Assembly (NCBI GenBank): GCA_023846275.1
Contig: CM043869.1
Span: 37,350,737-37,414,736 of the forward strand
Direction of reading: 5' to 3'
From: Vanilla planifolia
Lineage: Eukaryota; Streptophyta; Magnoliopsida; Asparagales; Orchidaceae
DNA length: 64,000 nucleotides
This document shows, in pieces, positions 41,295 to 56,200 of the stretch. The translations under genes were made by a program, and so were the position numbers. Under the pieces are notes generated by a model, which saw only the letters and a list, made by a program, of their open reading frames with translations, was not told the origin of the DNA and ran no database searches. Positions within the stretch are counted from its first letter, which is position 1; the number at the start of each line of letters is the position of its first letter.

Positions 41295-44200
41295 TATCTT
41301 AATGAGCATACATTTTATGGTCATGGATGTTTATTGCATGTGAATGCTTGGTGTTAATACAAACATAACCTTTGAAAAGGAATCTAACAAGTATTTATAA
41401 TGGAAATGTGTGCATTGTAATTGTGGCATTTTAGCGGATCGTTCCTTTTTGATGACAATTGTTTTTTTGGTTTATATAAGAATAAGGCTAACCAATGTGA
41501 GAATTAATTGAATTGTGTATGTGCATGTCTGCAAGATAAATTGTTTTTTTCCTTCCTTTTTAAGGCTTGTTGTGAGAATGTTGTCGTGAAAAATTGTTAG
41601 AGTGACGATGCAAGATGAATTTGTAACATCTATTAAATTAAATTGAAGATCATTGTATGATTGTTGTTTTTTTTCAAATTTGTTTCTATTGAAATCTTTG
41701 TATTCTTGTTTTATCTTGTGATTTTTTTTGCTTTCCTTAGTGTTCCTAGTTTATCGTTCTCTTCAATCTTGTAGCATGTATTTTATTGTTTTTGTTAAAA
41801 AATTGTTTAGTCATGTATATTCGTGCATAAGATGTCAATCTCAATGATTATCTCAAGAAGCTTGTCTGCTATTCAAGTAGAATTTGGTGTGGTACTTCTC
41901 CTAGTAGTTAAAGAGGTTTGTAGACGCCTCAAAGGGTGTCGCACTGACAAGAGGATGAATTATGAGTGGCAAAGAAATTTGGAATGAACTTTGAAATAAT
42001 TTAATTCTAATTTGTAATATCTTGATACACTATATTCGTTTATACTTAAATGGCTTTTCATCCTTAATTTATTCCTTAAAGTCTTGACAATGTCTATATT
42101 GAGTTTGAAACTGAGCATAAAAAATCTTTCTAAATATAACTTATTTTTTGGCTTGCTAAGCTTGGGAAAGCTATCAGGCTTTTTGGATATGAAGCCTAAT
42201 AACAACATCACATTGTGTTCCTTGATCTTCTACCTTTTTTTTATTTGGTTTCACTACTATTTTTTTAAAGACAAGAGTTGAAGTTTTGATATGGGAGTTC
42301 ACTTTGTTAACAATCAATTTGATGATTAAATGGCTCATATTTAACCAATTTGATCTTTAAATTCTCTGGCAACATAGTACCACAATGAGGCATGTCTTCT
42401 TATATGTCAATCTTCAAGATTGATAATCTAATCATTGACTTTTGTTAATCTAGTTATATGATACAATCCCCATATGATCATCCTAATTTTCATTATGATT
42501 GGTCATGGTTACTTTTTTGCTTTTTTGGAGGTCATTTAATCTTGTATTTGTTTGTTGCTTGTTATTTTTCTCGTTAACGATTAAATGCATTTGAACACTT
42601 TGCATGTAAAATTGTTCATGCTAATTATAATGGTGAAGTGATTACACTATGATTTCATTGTCATTATAATCATTAAGAACGATTTTGTTCTTTTTCATAG
42701 GTGTACGAGTACAAAAGGCTATTGCTAGACTACAATAGGGAGGTACGGCAAGCTACCCATGACACCATGACTTCTATTGTTGCCGTTGTCAGGTCGAGCT
42801 TATCTAATGCTTAGTTAGTTGCGTCTTTTGTATGAGATTAAATATTTACCTCTTTTACCCTAGTGCAAATATGGACATCTTCATCTTTAACTTATTTTAG
42901 TAAGAAAAAAGCTACTATTCTACACCCTTATGTTCTCACGTACATACATGCCTTTGCCCATGCCTATGCCTATTGTCCACAAGCATTTGAAATCTTATGA
43001 ACTTGCACATGCAAAATTTTTCTCATTCGAATTCATGCTTTCATAAAAAGGAGAGTAGATTAATGGACTGTTACTAGTTGGTAAGATAAATTTTAAGACA
43101 TAGCTCACTATGCATTTTGCTGCTCTCTATTTATTCTTTTAAAATGTAAAAAAAAAAAAATTGGTGGATTCATATGGCCAAAAGTAAAGTTTAATAAATT
43201 TAGAAAAACATGAGTGAATTATATAATATTATCATAATTTTATTGTTGCTATCACTTAGATTAGTACATCCCTCATGCAAAAAGGTGAATGCACAGCTTT
43301 GCAAAGAGTATTGTTTGTGAATATATACTTGCAAATAGTACTTAACCTTACCTCTGGCCTGTGCATGTGGTGGCTTTCTTGCATTGGGTTGTCCTTTTTT
43401 GTTTGTAGTGTAAACAAATCAAAAGCATGTTATCATCATTGGATATAATGATGTATGATTACTCAATGGAATGTTATTACCCGAAATGACATGAGAACTA
43501 CTTTTTATCAGGAAAGGCTTGGCTCCACATTTGAAGTCTTTGATGGGACCTTGGTGGTTTGCTCAATTTGATCCAGTTCCTGAGGTTTCTCAGGCTGCCA
43601 GGTTTTCTTTGGAGGTAGGTATGCTGCGCCTTACTGTGGAATATTGGTAATCATTAGTTTTTTTGAGAATGATAATCATTAGTTTTAAGAACTCTTTTAG
43701 GAGCTGTGTTACTTCCTCTGGTAGCATGCTGCCTTGGAAGTCTTATGCTTGGAACTATTTGCTTGCAATTTGAATCTATTATTGAAAAGTGCAAAACTTT
43801 CTCAGCACCATCATCGTGCCACATGGTTGCATGTATTCTAGGTAAAGAACATGTCACTTGCAATGTTAGTCGGGTGTCAAAAGCATGTAGCCAATAAGGT
43901 TTACTGCTCTTTGTGGGTTAATATGGAGAAGAAAATATTTGATTTTGTTAATTTTGTTAATTCTGTTAATTCTGTCATTTCTGTCAATGAAAAGCAATTG
44001 CTAACGTATATGAATAATCTTGAAGAGTATAATGTATATATATTTTATCTATGGCATACAGAAGTGCTTAGCAAATAAGAGTAGTCCTTGCTCACACAAG
44101 TTAGCATATTACATCAACTATAACAGGACTAAAATATATTTTTTTGTACATTGAGTGAAGCGTTTTGTTGAAAGGATTAAAGTTGTCATTAATTGCATAG

Positions 44201-47200
44201 TTAGTACAAAAGTTAAAAAATGATTTTTTAGTGATATCTGAAATGTTAGAACCTGTTCCAAGTTGAGCTGCCATTAAAATTTGAGACAGTGCTGCTCATT
44301 TATAATTATTGAATAGAACTTGAGATTTCCAGTAAGTTTTTTCAAGTTTGTTAAGATGGGGAGGTGGTGGTTGTTGGATATGGTTGCTTCCAGTTGGACG
44401 TTGCATTTAGTTGATTGTAGTAAGGTAGGGTTGTATATACTTCTTAAGCTCATTTTATGGCAGGCAGCATTCGTTACATCAGAGAGAAGGTTGGATGCCC
44501 TGATTTTATATGTAAATGAGATCTTTTCATATCTGGATGAGAACTTGAAGCTCACTCCTCATGCAATGTCTGAAAAGGCTACCCCTGCAGATGAAATTGA
44601 AGATATGCACCAGCGTGTAAGTCATTTTATACTTTATAGCATTTTTTCTTGCCTATTGGAATAAGGAGCTCATTAGGTATACATTTTCATGCATCATAGT
44701 TATTGCATGTAGATTTAATGCTATATTCATGTCATATTCAGGAAAACTGTCCTTTTGTTTATGATTTTATTCAAACTGAATATTCTAATGTGCTTTTGAA
44801 ATCAATAAGGAATAATCCAATCAAAGCATTTCCAGCAAGTTTATCTAGGATAATTCGATTTGCGTCAGTTTGTAAAACCTAAAATTAAGAAGAATCCGTG
44901 TAACTTTCAACCTTGATGCTTGTAACCTGAACCAGCTGAATAGCATATTATTGCAAATTTTCAAACTACTATATTATAGGATAATTTCTAAAAAAGAATT
45001 GTCAGGTTTCATTATGTGTTTTGTCCTCTTTGTGAAACTCAGAATTAGTTTTTGGTGGATCTAGCTCAGCAATGAATCCAAATAAGGTTTTTTTTTCTCA
45101 AGTGAGCTGAATTGGTTTTGTGTTTCTTGCTATACATTCAGTAGTTTTGATGATAGCTCCATGTAGATGCAATAGTCCTCTTGTTGGTTTATTGTTATTT
45201 GTATAACTTGGCATCATGTCGTGGTTTTATTCTTGGCCTTCTTATCATTTTTAGCTCAATTTCGTGTGTTCAACCTATTTGATGCACTTCCTCTTTTCAC
45301 TTTTGCTTTCATTATTTTTTTGCAGGTGATTTCATCATCACTTCTGGCCATATCTACCTTGATTGACATCCTACTTGGCAAGAAACTTGAAACAACATCT
45401 GAAGACATGAATCATGAACAAAAACTTGCTTCGAAAGCTCTGATAACTGTTGCAGCTTCTGCAGAAAATTTGTTCTCTGTGAATAATTGTTTTCTAGATT
45501 TTTTCAAGCATAAAAACCCTTCCGTTCGGTCTGCCACATATTCAACTCTAAGTGCCTATATGAAATGTATACCTCATGCTTATAATGAAGGAAATAAGGC
45601 ATCCCTTTCAGCTTTCATACTTGGTTCTTTGCAAGAGAAGGATATGTCATGTCATTCTTCCATGTGGGATATGATACTCCTTTTCTGTAGGACATTTCCA
45701 GATGCTTGGTCTTACATCAACGTTCATAAGGTAGTCTTAACTCAATTATGGCAGTTTCTCAGAAATGGATGTTATGGTTCACAGAAAGTTTCATATCCAG
45801 CTTTATTGATTTTATTAGAATACTTACCTCCACAAACTGCTAAAGGAGAGCAATTTCTTCTTCATTTTTTCCAAAACCTTTGGGCTGGAAGGAACCCATC
45901 ATCCTCTTCGGCTGCAGATAGTGCAACTTTCTTCAAGGCATTTCAGGAATGTTTTCTGTGGGTTTTTGAACATGTAACAAGGTGTGGATTTGTAAAATTA
46001 AGGGTTGATACCTTTGAAGTCAGCATTGTGATTTGCTAATGAATCTTACTGAGTGAACAGTTTCTTTATCCTAACAAAATATAAAACATGCCTTGTGCAG
46101 GTTTTCCAAAAGTGAGGATGATGCACATATGCTATCCATAAAGCTTTTCAATGATGTTCTTATAAAACTTTCATGGTATGATTATATTCAGGTGAATCCC
46201 AAAATTCTAGATGTAAGTTCATTGGAAATAACTGATGCTGAGGTTGATCGCATGACATTTGATGACAGTTCTGCCGCAATACCAAAATATTCTTCTGGTT
46301 ACATAAAAAAATTGGGCAAATGCATCATGAATATTTTGATGCACATTACTTTGTATGAAATTAATTTAGACCATTTCTGTGCAACATTTGTGAAAGATAG
46401 TTTGGCTATATTACAATATAGATTGCGGTCAAGTAGATTTCAGGAGCCTTTAAGAAGGATTATTGACTTCTTGCTTTTGAGTCAGCATCCATTGAGCAAA
46501 GGTCAAACTTGGCCTTGGGAATTGCTCGCTGGACCACTGATAGCAAGTTCTTTCTCAATTATCAAAGCAATAGTAAGTTTGAATTAATTTACTATTCACA
46601 AATCAGACTTCTTTTTTTAGCTATAGGAAAGTTGAACTTCTGTTTACTAAATTCTTGTTGATATTGCTTATTGGATGCCTTGATTTAAATCAAAGGAACC
46701 TATTTTTTCACTGTCATGTTACTGTAAAATTCTTATTGTTTTTTATTTGTACTTGAACACATCATCAAGATGTACAAAAAATGATTTATACTTCTTATTT
46801 AATGGGATTTTACCTTACCTGCTATGTGTTATGTTATCTTTGCTAGCATATCCACAGAATTGATTGATCTACTTTAATATAATATAAATTTGCCTGCTTT
46901 ATTCGAATAAGTACTACATTTATGTTCAATCTTCATTATCAGTTTTAACAGTCTGAATGATGTGTTACAAGCATTGCATTTTTTAATCTCATAACACTAT
47001 TAACACAATGATGATGATATGTTCTGTTTACATAATAGCATTTGCACAACTGAGATCAGTGTGGGTTGGTTCAAATGCGTGTATCTTAACCCATAAAAAT
47101 ACAGCAACTTAAATCAGAAACCAATCAATTGTAAACCATGGTATAATGTTTTTCTCAACTGAAATGCTCATGAATCTTGTTTGAAGTTGGAAACTTTATT

Positions 47201-50200
47201 TGACTGGCCTTTTTGTGCGATATAATATTTTAAGTAACGAAGGTGGTTAATATTTTTGGCTTTCAATCTCCCCTTAAATTACTATCCAAAGCCCAGTTCT
47301 ATTTTAAAATTAACGCCTTTTAATGTGTACAGATTTTCTTTTATTTTGGAAAACAACTTTTTTTAGTTCTTTCAGGGCAAAGATTTTTGTATTGGACAAA
47401 AACTTGTTCAATTGGTCACATTGTGAAGTAAAGCTCGCCAGAATATGAACCAAAATTTCTAGAGGCTAGTTCAACAGCTAATTGAAGCAGTCTGGTTTGG
47501 ATAAGAGCTCATTGAACTAAACTCATCAGTCTATAATCCTTCCGCCCTTTTGTTTGATTTAAATGTTTAGTTTCATATAATAATTTATATTTTAAACAAT
47601 TTGCTAATTAGTATTCTAACTATCAAAGATTCATGAGGAAGCCATATGGATATGGATTAGATCTTTCTTGAAAGCTCCACAAATTTTGAAACAAATACAA
47701 AGGAAAGCTCTAAGCATTATACCTGATCTGCATATTTAATTAGTAATTTGAAAGAACATATGCTTTAAGTTTGCTCATCACATCCATTAAAATCTAATCT
47801 TTCATAATAACACTTTTTTTATGTTTTATTCTTGGTCAGACAGTTGTAAAAAAGTCTCCATAGTTTAATTTATGCTATAGAAGCTCAAAGGACTTAATAT
47901 TAATATATTGTACGTAATGAAATAGAAAAATTGATATGTTTTTTTTTAATATCTTGCGTGCAGCCTCTTTCTATGCATGCGTACAAGTACATCAATACAA
48001 GGAAGCTAGCTGGATTAAAATGGTCTAAACTTGTTTGAGTGAATGCCAATACCTAACAGTTTTGATAAATAATCTTTTCCATGATATGTTGACATACATT
48101 TTTATGTTCTTAAATTGAAGTATGGACCTTAATACTTGTATAGGTTCATCTATTTAAAGTTAACATGCTTGCTAACTATTTGGTATCTTCTCGAACAAGA
48201 TGATTGTGTTGATTTGATATAAAAATTGAAGGGACATTTCACCGTCTGATCTCTTAACCAACCATATGGTATTTCTTTTCCCATTATTTATTCCCTTCTT
48301 ATTATTTTTTATGATAGGTTGAATAATTAGTTGACATTTCTGTTGTGTACAACTCGTGTATTCTTGTTGTCTTTTAGTGACTGCAAAACTTACCTTTCTT
48401 TTGTGTTATATTTTTGAAATTTGTGTAACATGAACATTCATGTTGGTTCCCATTATGAAAGATATGGTTATTTCTGTTATAATTCTGGAACTTTAATTTG
48501 TGGTGAAAATTATATAACGGAAGTTATGGATAATTCTTGCAAACACAGGATTCCATTGATTCTGTTGAGTTTTTATCAGTCATAGTTGGAATTTATGGCC
48601 CAGTAAGAGTAGTAGCACATATTCACGTTTGTATCAATGAGCACTGCTGCCTTGGCTCCACCAACCATGGTGATGATGACTTGATAGAAAAGCAATTCCT
48701 CCAAACAATCAAGGATGACCTTGTTCCTTGGTGTTTGCTGAAACAAACTCAGTCAACTGGTGCAAAATTAGATCTTCTGCTTTCTCTAATGCAAGATGCA
48801 TACTCTGTTGAACAATGGCATGCAATTCTCACACATTTTGCTATAATTGAGAAGCGCTCTCGAACTGATGGTGGAAGTTCTGATCATGTTGAAACGATCC
48901 AATCATTTGTAACACTCTTTGAGAAACTGAGAGGAAAAATTCCTTCGATGAAGGAGAATGTGCATGGATCCGGTGTACGGCAAGAGTATTGGCATAATGA
49001 GCTGTTGGATTCAATTGCTATTTCAATTGCTTGTGAATCTCCCTGCATTTGTTTATCTCATGCTCAGCTTTTAAGGTATTAGTTTGCTTGGTCATTTACA
49101 AATTATTTTCTTGCTTTCTTTTGCAATTATAATAAATGGTAACGGGTTTTGATTGTTTTCCCTCTAAAGTTTTGTTTATTTGGTTACATTCTAGTGTGAC
49201 TTCGTTTTGAGTTGCTCAGGTGATTTAGTTAGTATATTGATGGGTACTTGCCCCTTTCTAGAAGACTTTAAAAGGTCACATTACAGCTGTAGGAAGGAAG
49301 TAAGTTTGATGGAAGGTTCACAGTTGAAATCTGTGGTAAACATTTATGACATAGAAAATTTATGCCATTTCACTTAAGCTTGTATGTATACTAATTTGCA
49401 TATTCTTTGAAGCAGTTCTTATATTTCTAATGGTAAAAAAGAGGTACCGTTGTTAGTTTACATATATTTGCACTTGTTAATCCGATCACCTTATAAGTGA
49501 AGCTCTTATTATTCTTGCAATATTAATAAACTTATGGTGATTTAAACAAGGATTTATGTAAATCAAAAGTGTATTTTTTGTGCTTTAAAGCCAATTTCAG
49601 AGTAATGACTGCACTTAGCTTCCTGCAACAACAAATTCCATATCATAGCTGCAGAAGATTATTTGGAAAGATTCTTAAAGCCTAGATTAAACGAAGTCCT
49701 ACTTTGTTCAATCATGAATTCCTTCCCTATGGAAGGAAGTTAATCTATAACAATACTTATAATTCCTTGAAACTATAAGTAAATGAGTGTGGAGAATGCC
49801 CACACATTACTTGTGGCATGTTCAAAACTTGCATGTTGTATTTATTTCGTATTGGTGCTTCACTTCTTTAAAAACTAGTAGCATTACATGGATATTCTCT
49901 TGGCGTCTATTCTTTGCTTTTTATTTTCGAGTTCCCATAATGCAATAAAACTAGATTCAAATACGTAGCTTCTAAGTTGAAGCATTATTTGATAAATAGT
50001 TTCTTCTACTTTTTTTGTTACAACTTGTCATATGACAATTTTTAGTTGTGCCAGAAACCATTAATAGTTTCTAGTTTGTGTCTAATAAATGGCATCATAT
50101 CCATGAGTGAAGCACAGAGTGTCCATCCATCTATTTGTGAATCTCATGCTTTTGTTTATTATGGAATAAAAGATAGTAAACAAAAGATAGAACAAAGCTA

Positions 50201-53200
50201 ACTAATGTGATGGGTCTCTAGAAGTTTTTTTGACAATAACCGGAAGACTATAAAGGACATCTGACCATCTAGTTGTCTGTTTTTGTGTTTATTTTTTTGT
50301 ATCACTTGGCTGTTTGTTTGCATATGAAAATGGGATGTCACACTAGCAGTTGTATATTTTCTGTGGTTTGTAGGATTTAGTTTACTGTGAGCCCATGGTT
50401 ATATAGATGAGCATTGCCTTTTTTTGGATTTGTATGTGTTAGGTTTATTTTAGCTCATTTTGATGACAATTGGCACTATATAGGATTTGTTTGGGGGTTT
50501 AGGTTTCATCTACAATGCCCCAGCAATTTGTAGATTTTCTCGGGTGGTTTGGAAGGTGATGGCTTATCCAAATAAGCAGTTGGATAAGTCCAACTGCTCT
50601 GGGCTTTTAAACCACCATCATAGATTTCTAATTTAGGAAAAATTCTCTTCTTTCCCCCATCTTTAACCTTTTGCCTTGTATATAAAGCTCACAAAGTTTC
50701 TGGTGTTGGAAAGAATTGTAGTATGCAAATTTGACAGCTTTGTGTGAGTTTATACCCATAAAAATGGGGCTTCCATCTTGTTATGCACTATTAAGGTATC
50801 TTATGATGGATCAAATTACCTTCTTGGTTCAATCTTCACAGTTACAATAATGCGTGGTTCAGTTTCGTGGCTAGTGGTAAAAGACACCAGTCATCTTGAA
50901 AATCTTTGGCCTCCACTGCCATTTCCAAGGTTCTCCTTGGATGAATTTATCTACTCCATCTTTGTAGCCTCACTTCAACAAAATTTAGTAATATTTCTCT
51001 ATTGTTTATGTTGCATTTGGATCTCTTTAAGTCAACTTACAGTTTCCTTCCAGTTCCCATTAGTTCCTCTTTTCTTTGATGTGTAAACCTCTATGCCCAA
51101 CTTTTGTCAAATCAGTAATTTTCTGGATTCCTTATTTTTCACCTTTTTGCCTTACCAAACAGCCTCCATTCTTCATCAACATTCAGGGTATGATATTTTG
51201 GGCAGTTGGCAACTTTCATTTTCACGGTTTTTTAAGATTATGACTCTGATTACCTTTTGATTGTCATAATTCGGATTGTATTGAAATCTATGGTTTGTGT
51301 ACAGCCTTGCTGTTTGGTGTAATAGGACCACAAACTTTCTCAGGTTGTTGGATCTCTTGTAGTTTAGCAATTTTGATGTTCATTGTCCTCTTGGATTCTT
51401 CTTCCCACAAATCAGTCCAATTTCCACAATCAGTTTGCTGTTTTAGTATTTCTATATTTTCTGTTTAAGTTTTGTTTTTCTTTTTTACTTTCCCTCAGTT
51501 TTAATACCATCTACACTGCACATGCTGTCCATCCTCAGATCTTTGTGCAAGTTCTTGCTCTACACCTTTTCTACTTATGTTTCTTTTAGCACATTAGCTT
51601 AGCTGTTCTCTTATGACTTCATTGTTCCGTAGGTTACCTTTGTGTCAACTCTAGCATCTCCTCTCTATCCTACTCCATATCACTAAGGTATGCAAGTTTC
51701 CATTGAACTCCTTCGATTGAACCTAACCATGACTTAATCTTTTCTTCCCTTCAAGCGACACAATAATGTTGACAGGCAGAAAGTTGGATTCCAGGTGATA
51801 AACAGATTTTGTAGTGTCCTTGTTGATACCATTGAAAATTGGCAGTTGAATGCTGTTGTATGTCCTGTCAATGCTTTATAGCGAGGAATGGGGAAGTCAC
51901 AAACTCCCTTATTCTCATTACATGTCATGTCACATGTACCTTTCATTAAGATCATCGTCCTTAATAAAAAATGCCTATTTTCTTTTTAAAGATGTCATTT
52001 TCATGCATCATGATGTTATACTCTGTAAAAATAGTAACAAAAACTTCCCACATTATCCAGCTTAGCATAAAAAATGAAGATGAAGTCTTTGTCTTAAAGT
52101 ATAAGCTCTTTTGAGTGTGACGTTGTGATAATTTCTTAGTCTTTTGATTTACAGTGCTATGTGTATTCTAACACCTTGCTTCTCTTATGATCCTGTAGTA
52201 AGATTCTCCTTCCTTTTCATGAATTTGTTTGAAGTTTTACTTTGGTGTTGTCTATGGCTTCTATGGCTCTATATGGTATGTTTTGATATGCTGTTCGTAG
52301 CTGTTGTAATCTTAATATTTTATGCTAGATGTTGTTCACACATGCTTGTTACAGTGATGTTTGAACGGTGTTTTTGTAATGGATTTCATGTGGTAAACTC
52401 GAGTAAACAAACGTGCAGCTTATGGAATAAATAACTAGGAGTGACTTTTTTCTTCATTTAATTAGGCTTGTGATGTTAACTAATGACAATTTGAATATCC
52501 TCATATATCTTTTTACAGTCGAATGGTTCTTCGATATCTCATTGGTTATTTCTATGTGAATGTCTTGTCTAGATTACCCTTCAAGATTTTAGCTTGTTTC
52601 TCCTACTCTAATTGAAATGCAGTCTAATATTTGAAACATTAAATATTTTCATCCAAATAATTGGTCTCTGACAAAGCTTCTAATCATGTCAATTGACTTG
52701 GTCGAGACTTAGATTGTGACATCACCCACATCAAGTATTAGATAAATCCAAGACAATTTTCTGTTTTTTGAATATATGAGTTTAGCAGTTTAGAGTCTTC
52801 GAAAAGACTTATTTTCTTTTCTAGGTTAACTAATTTTCGTGTCTTGATGGTGCTTTCCTCTATGTCTACATTATTCATAATTAATCAGTCTTATTGAATT
52901 TGTTTATGTTATATTTTAAGCCATTAACCATGGAGCTATATTGCCTTTCAAATTCTACCAAAATTTTGATATATCAATAGTTGTGAAGGTTTTGACTATT
53001 GCTTACATGATCTCGAAAACAAGTTTTTGGATTGATCATTTTGTTTTATTTGATAAGAGTGTTAGATGATGTTAGGGTTATTAACCTTGAGTCATTTCAA
53101 CTTAGTTCAAAATCAGATTTTTGTTTTTCAATTCAATTTTGATCCAATTTAAACATTGTATACTGTTATTGACCCAATCTTGACATTGGTGGAAGGACTT

Positions 53201-56200
53201 GGTAGAAATATGTCAGATTATTCGAAAAAATTTGTTGGTGAATAATTACTGATTCTTCAATTCAATTACTAAGAAAATCTACTTTTTTTCTTTTATGGAA
53301 GCAACACTATGAACATCATGTAAAATAATGAAGAAATGCATTAAAACGCAAAATAAAGAGAAAGATTTTATGTGAAATACCTAAATCCAAGAAAAACTAT
53401 GGTCATACTTGAAAGATTTTCATTGAAACCCAATTAGATTATGAGTGACACCTCTCTTACAAATTTCACCCAAAGCTTTCTATAACAAATATCTGGTTCA
53501 CTCTCTTAAGCAGACGATAGCTTACAAAGGGTACAAGAACTAGTGTTTTAGGTCAACTAAAATATTTTTTGAAGCTATACATACATTTGGTGATAGCTTG
53601 ATTGCATGTTATAGATGTTTGATCCACGTGTCAACATCCGCACACATCTCACAGATAAGGCCATTGGTGTTGTCTAATTAGAATTGTTTGCATGATTTGC
53701 CCATTTGTGCTTATTTCTTTCTTGTCATAACAGCCCGTCAACGATATTCCTTGTTGTTCAACTTGGGAAATTGCTTATGAACTCGACCCTTTAGTAGTCA
53801 TTTTAATTTTTTTTATGTTTTATTATTATGTCATCTTATTCATACATCTTTTGAAATACAACTGCTTAGCTTTTTAAGTTAATTTGTATGATCTGCTCAA
53901 GTCCTTATGAGTGTGAATTTAAAAATATTTTACACCTTAACAATCTCTTACTTTGAGGTTGATTTTGTTTTTGACATCTATGCTTGATAAATTTATAGTA
54001 ATTTCTTATTTTGATCATTTGCCTAATCTAATGTGAGTTGATGTTGCACCATTTGTCTTGAAGGCTCGTTGAGGTGTTATGCGACCTCAGCTTGTTGATG
54101 GTGACCAATGTGATATGCATTTCTACTATATTCTCTTTGCCAAGGATTATCCTCAAAGGCATTGTGCCATTCTCAACCAATTAGTTGATGTGATACTTTA
54201 GTTGTATGTGCTTTATTCTTGAATGAGATAATGAATTCTTTGCATGAAAAATACAGCTTTGTTTGTCATTGAATGTGTTGTTGTATTGCTCTTTTTTGAC
54301 TTATCTTGAAAAATGTTTGAGCCATGATCTCTCCTTGCCTCTAAGTTGCCAATTTATTTGACTCTTATTTGGGGAGTACTGCATATTTCTAAAGTTTGGT
54401 CATCATCTGTGAATTCATGGCTTGAGATATGATTTTGACAATCAACATTGCTTCCCAAGTCAATACACATAATGCTCTAGCCAAGATACATCTTTGTTGT
54501 TACTTTGATATCTTTAATTTTACTAGTTCTCAATGCTTTTGATTTAGGTAAGCCATATGATTCCTAACAGTGTTGACTACTTACACAATATTTGTTCTTG
54601 TACATACTATGCTCTACGTAGTTCTTCCTAAACTAGTTAAGTACAAGCACTTGCAATCTACATGCAATCATCTTTAGTATTCGGTGGCTTTTGCTATTAT
54701 GATATGTCCATTTATGTTTATCTTTTTAGTTCCAAATTCTAAGAATCTAACTTAACAAATTCAGTTCATTCCTTTAAAACTCTCTTGATAATTGTGCTTT
54801 TGGCTTCTTGTTTTTCTTTATGCATCAACCAACAACCATTTCATACACATATTTTTACTAAGAGGATGATGCAATTTTCATCAAATGGCATGTTTCACAT
54901 CTTGTATAAGAAAAGACATCTAACCGATGCAAGAATGGCGTTTAGTAGAATGTATGACACATGCTTCTTTAGGTTCTTTAAATTCCATAGGTGGCATAGC
55001 TATTGAGATCAATACAGTCAATTATATTTCTCCTAGAAGTTGGTTAACAACCTCTCATTTTGTTCTATGTTTTACCTATTTGTGGGGTATTTGTGGCATG
55101 CGGGAATAGCACATGCAGCTGCAGCGGGATTTGAAGAAGGAATCAATAACCATAGTTACATATAAATGTGTCAAATCATATTCAGCGGTGTCTTGGATCT
55201 TGTTTGAGATTGTAGAAACTCTACTTCTAATTTCCATATAAGTTTTCTCTTTTTATGGCTTGAAAACCCTCATGCTGAAATATGAAAATGTCCCGCTTTA
55301 AATCACCATGAAGAATTATGGTCGTTATGTTGAATTGCTTTAAGTCCTTAGCAATTGTTATGTTTAACAAGTGTTAGCATTTGACAATGAGTTATTCTAT
55401 GCCCACATAGAATAACTCATTTACTAGTGCAATTAATGGCTTAAGGGTTAAACTTGTTGTGACTTTCGATTCTGTCTTGAGTGTAAAATCCATGGCTTTA
55501 GCTAATCTTTAGAACCCATGGCACTATTGGATTATCAACACTTATGGTGAACTTGAACTTAGTGCTCTTGGCCACTGTATTTGTCAATTTTTTAGCTTTG
55601 TGAGGTTGGTTCATATTCTTAGGATCTTTCAAGTCTCGTTTCAAGTGACCAACTTGTCATAGGTTAAGTATACTAATTCACTGCATGGACTTGACTTTTT
55701 TAGGAGTTCATTTTAACATGCTTATTTGGGTTTGACATTGTTTATTTCTTTGATCATTGCCTTCAATGTTTAATTTGACACCTAAATATTTTTTCAGTTT
55801 TCTTTTGTTTTTGTCATTGCTTAGAAGCAGATACTGAACCTCCTTGGATTTTAATTTGCTTTGGCCCGACACATTTTTTTCTATGGTTTGGTGCATTTTA
55901 TAATTCAGATCCTGAACCTCCTTTGATCTCAATTGAGTCATGGTCACTTTTGGCTTATTGTTGTGGTTTGTGGATGTAGCATGTTCAGCCATATTCTGAT
56001 TGAACAATTGCTAAATTAGGTACACCATATTTGATGCTGAAGCCTTCTCGTACATCTTTTTGTTGAGCCTCCATCAAAACAATGTTTGTCATCTAACTGG
56101 CTATATTGAAAGCCATATTCCTTGCTATGGTTAGTTGGACTAATCACTGTGCTTGTAAGTTAAGCAAGTCCACCTTTTCCTCTGTATGCATTGTAATTTT

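Noticed and set aside
40803-41324. 173- and 130-residue minus-strand frames rich in Phe, Leu and Ser
   Set aside because: These are direct translations of the TTC/CTT strand of the GAA tract and have no protein character.
45221-45325. Upstream extension of exon 8 with an alternative start
   Set aside because: The sequence is T-rich intron ending in a strong ttttttgcag acceptor. Joining at 45,326 restores the listerin frame from exon 7.
50778-51086. 102-residue plus-strand ORF in intron 10, tested as a possible missing listerin exon
   Set aside because: The sequence does not resemble the expected listerin region, has no acceptor of the right phase, and ends in a hydrophobic AT-rich stretch.
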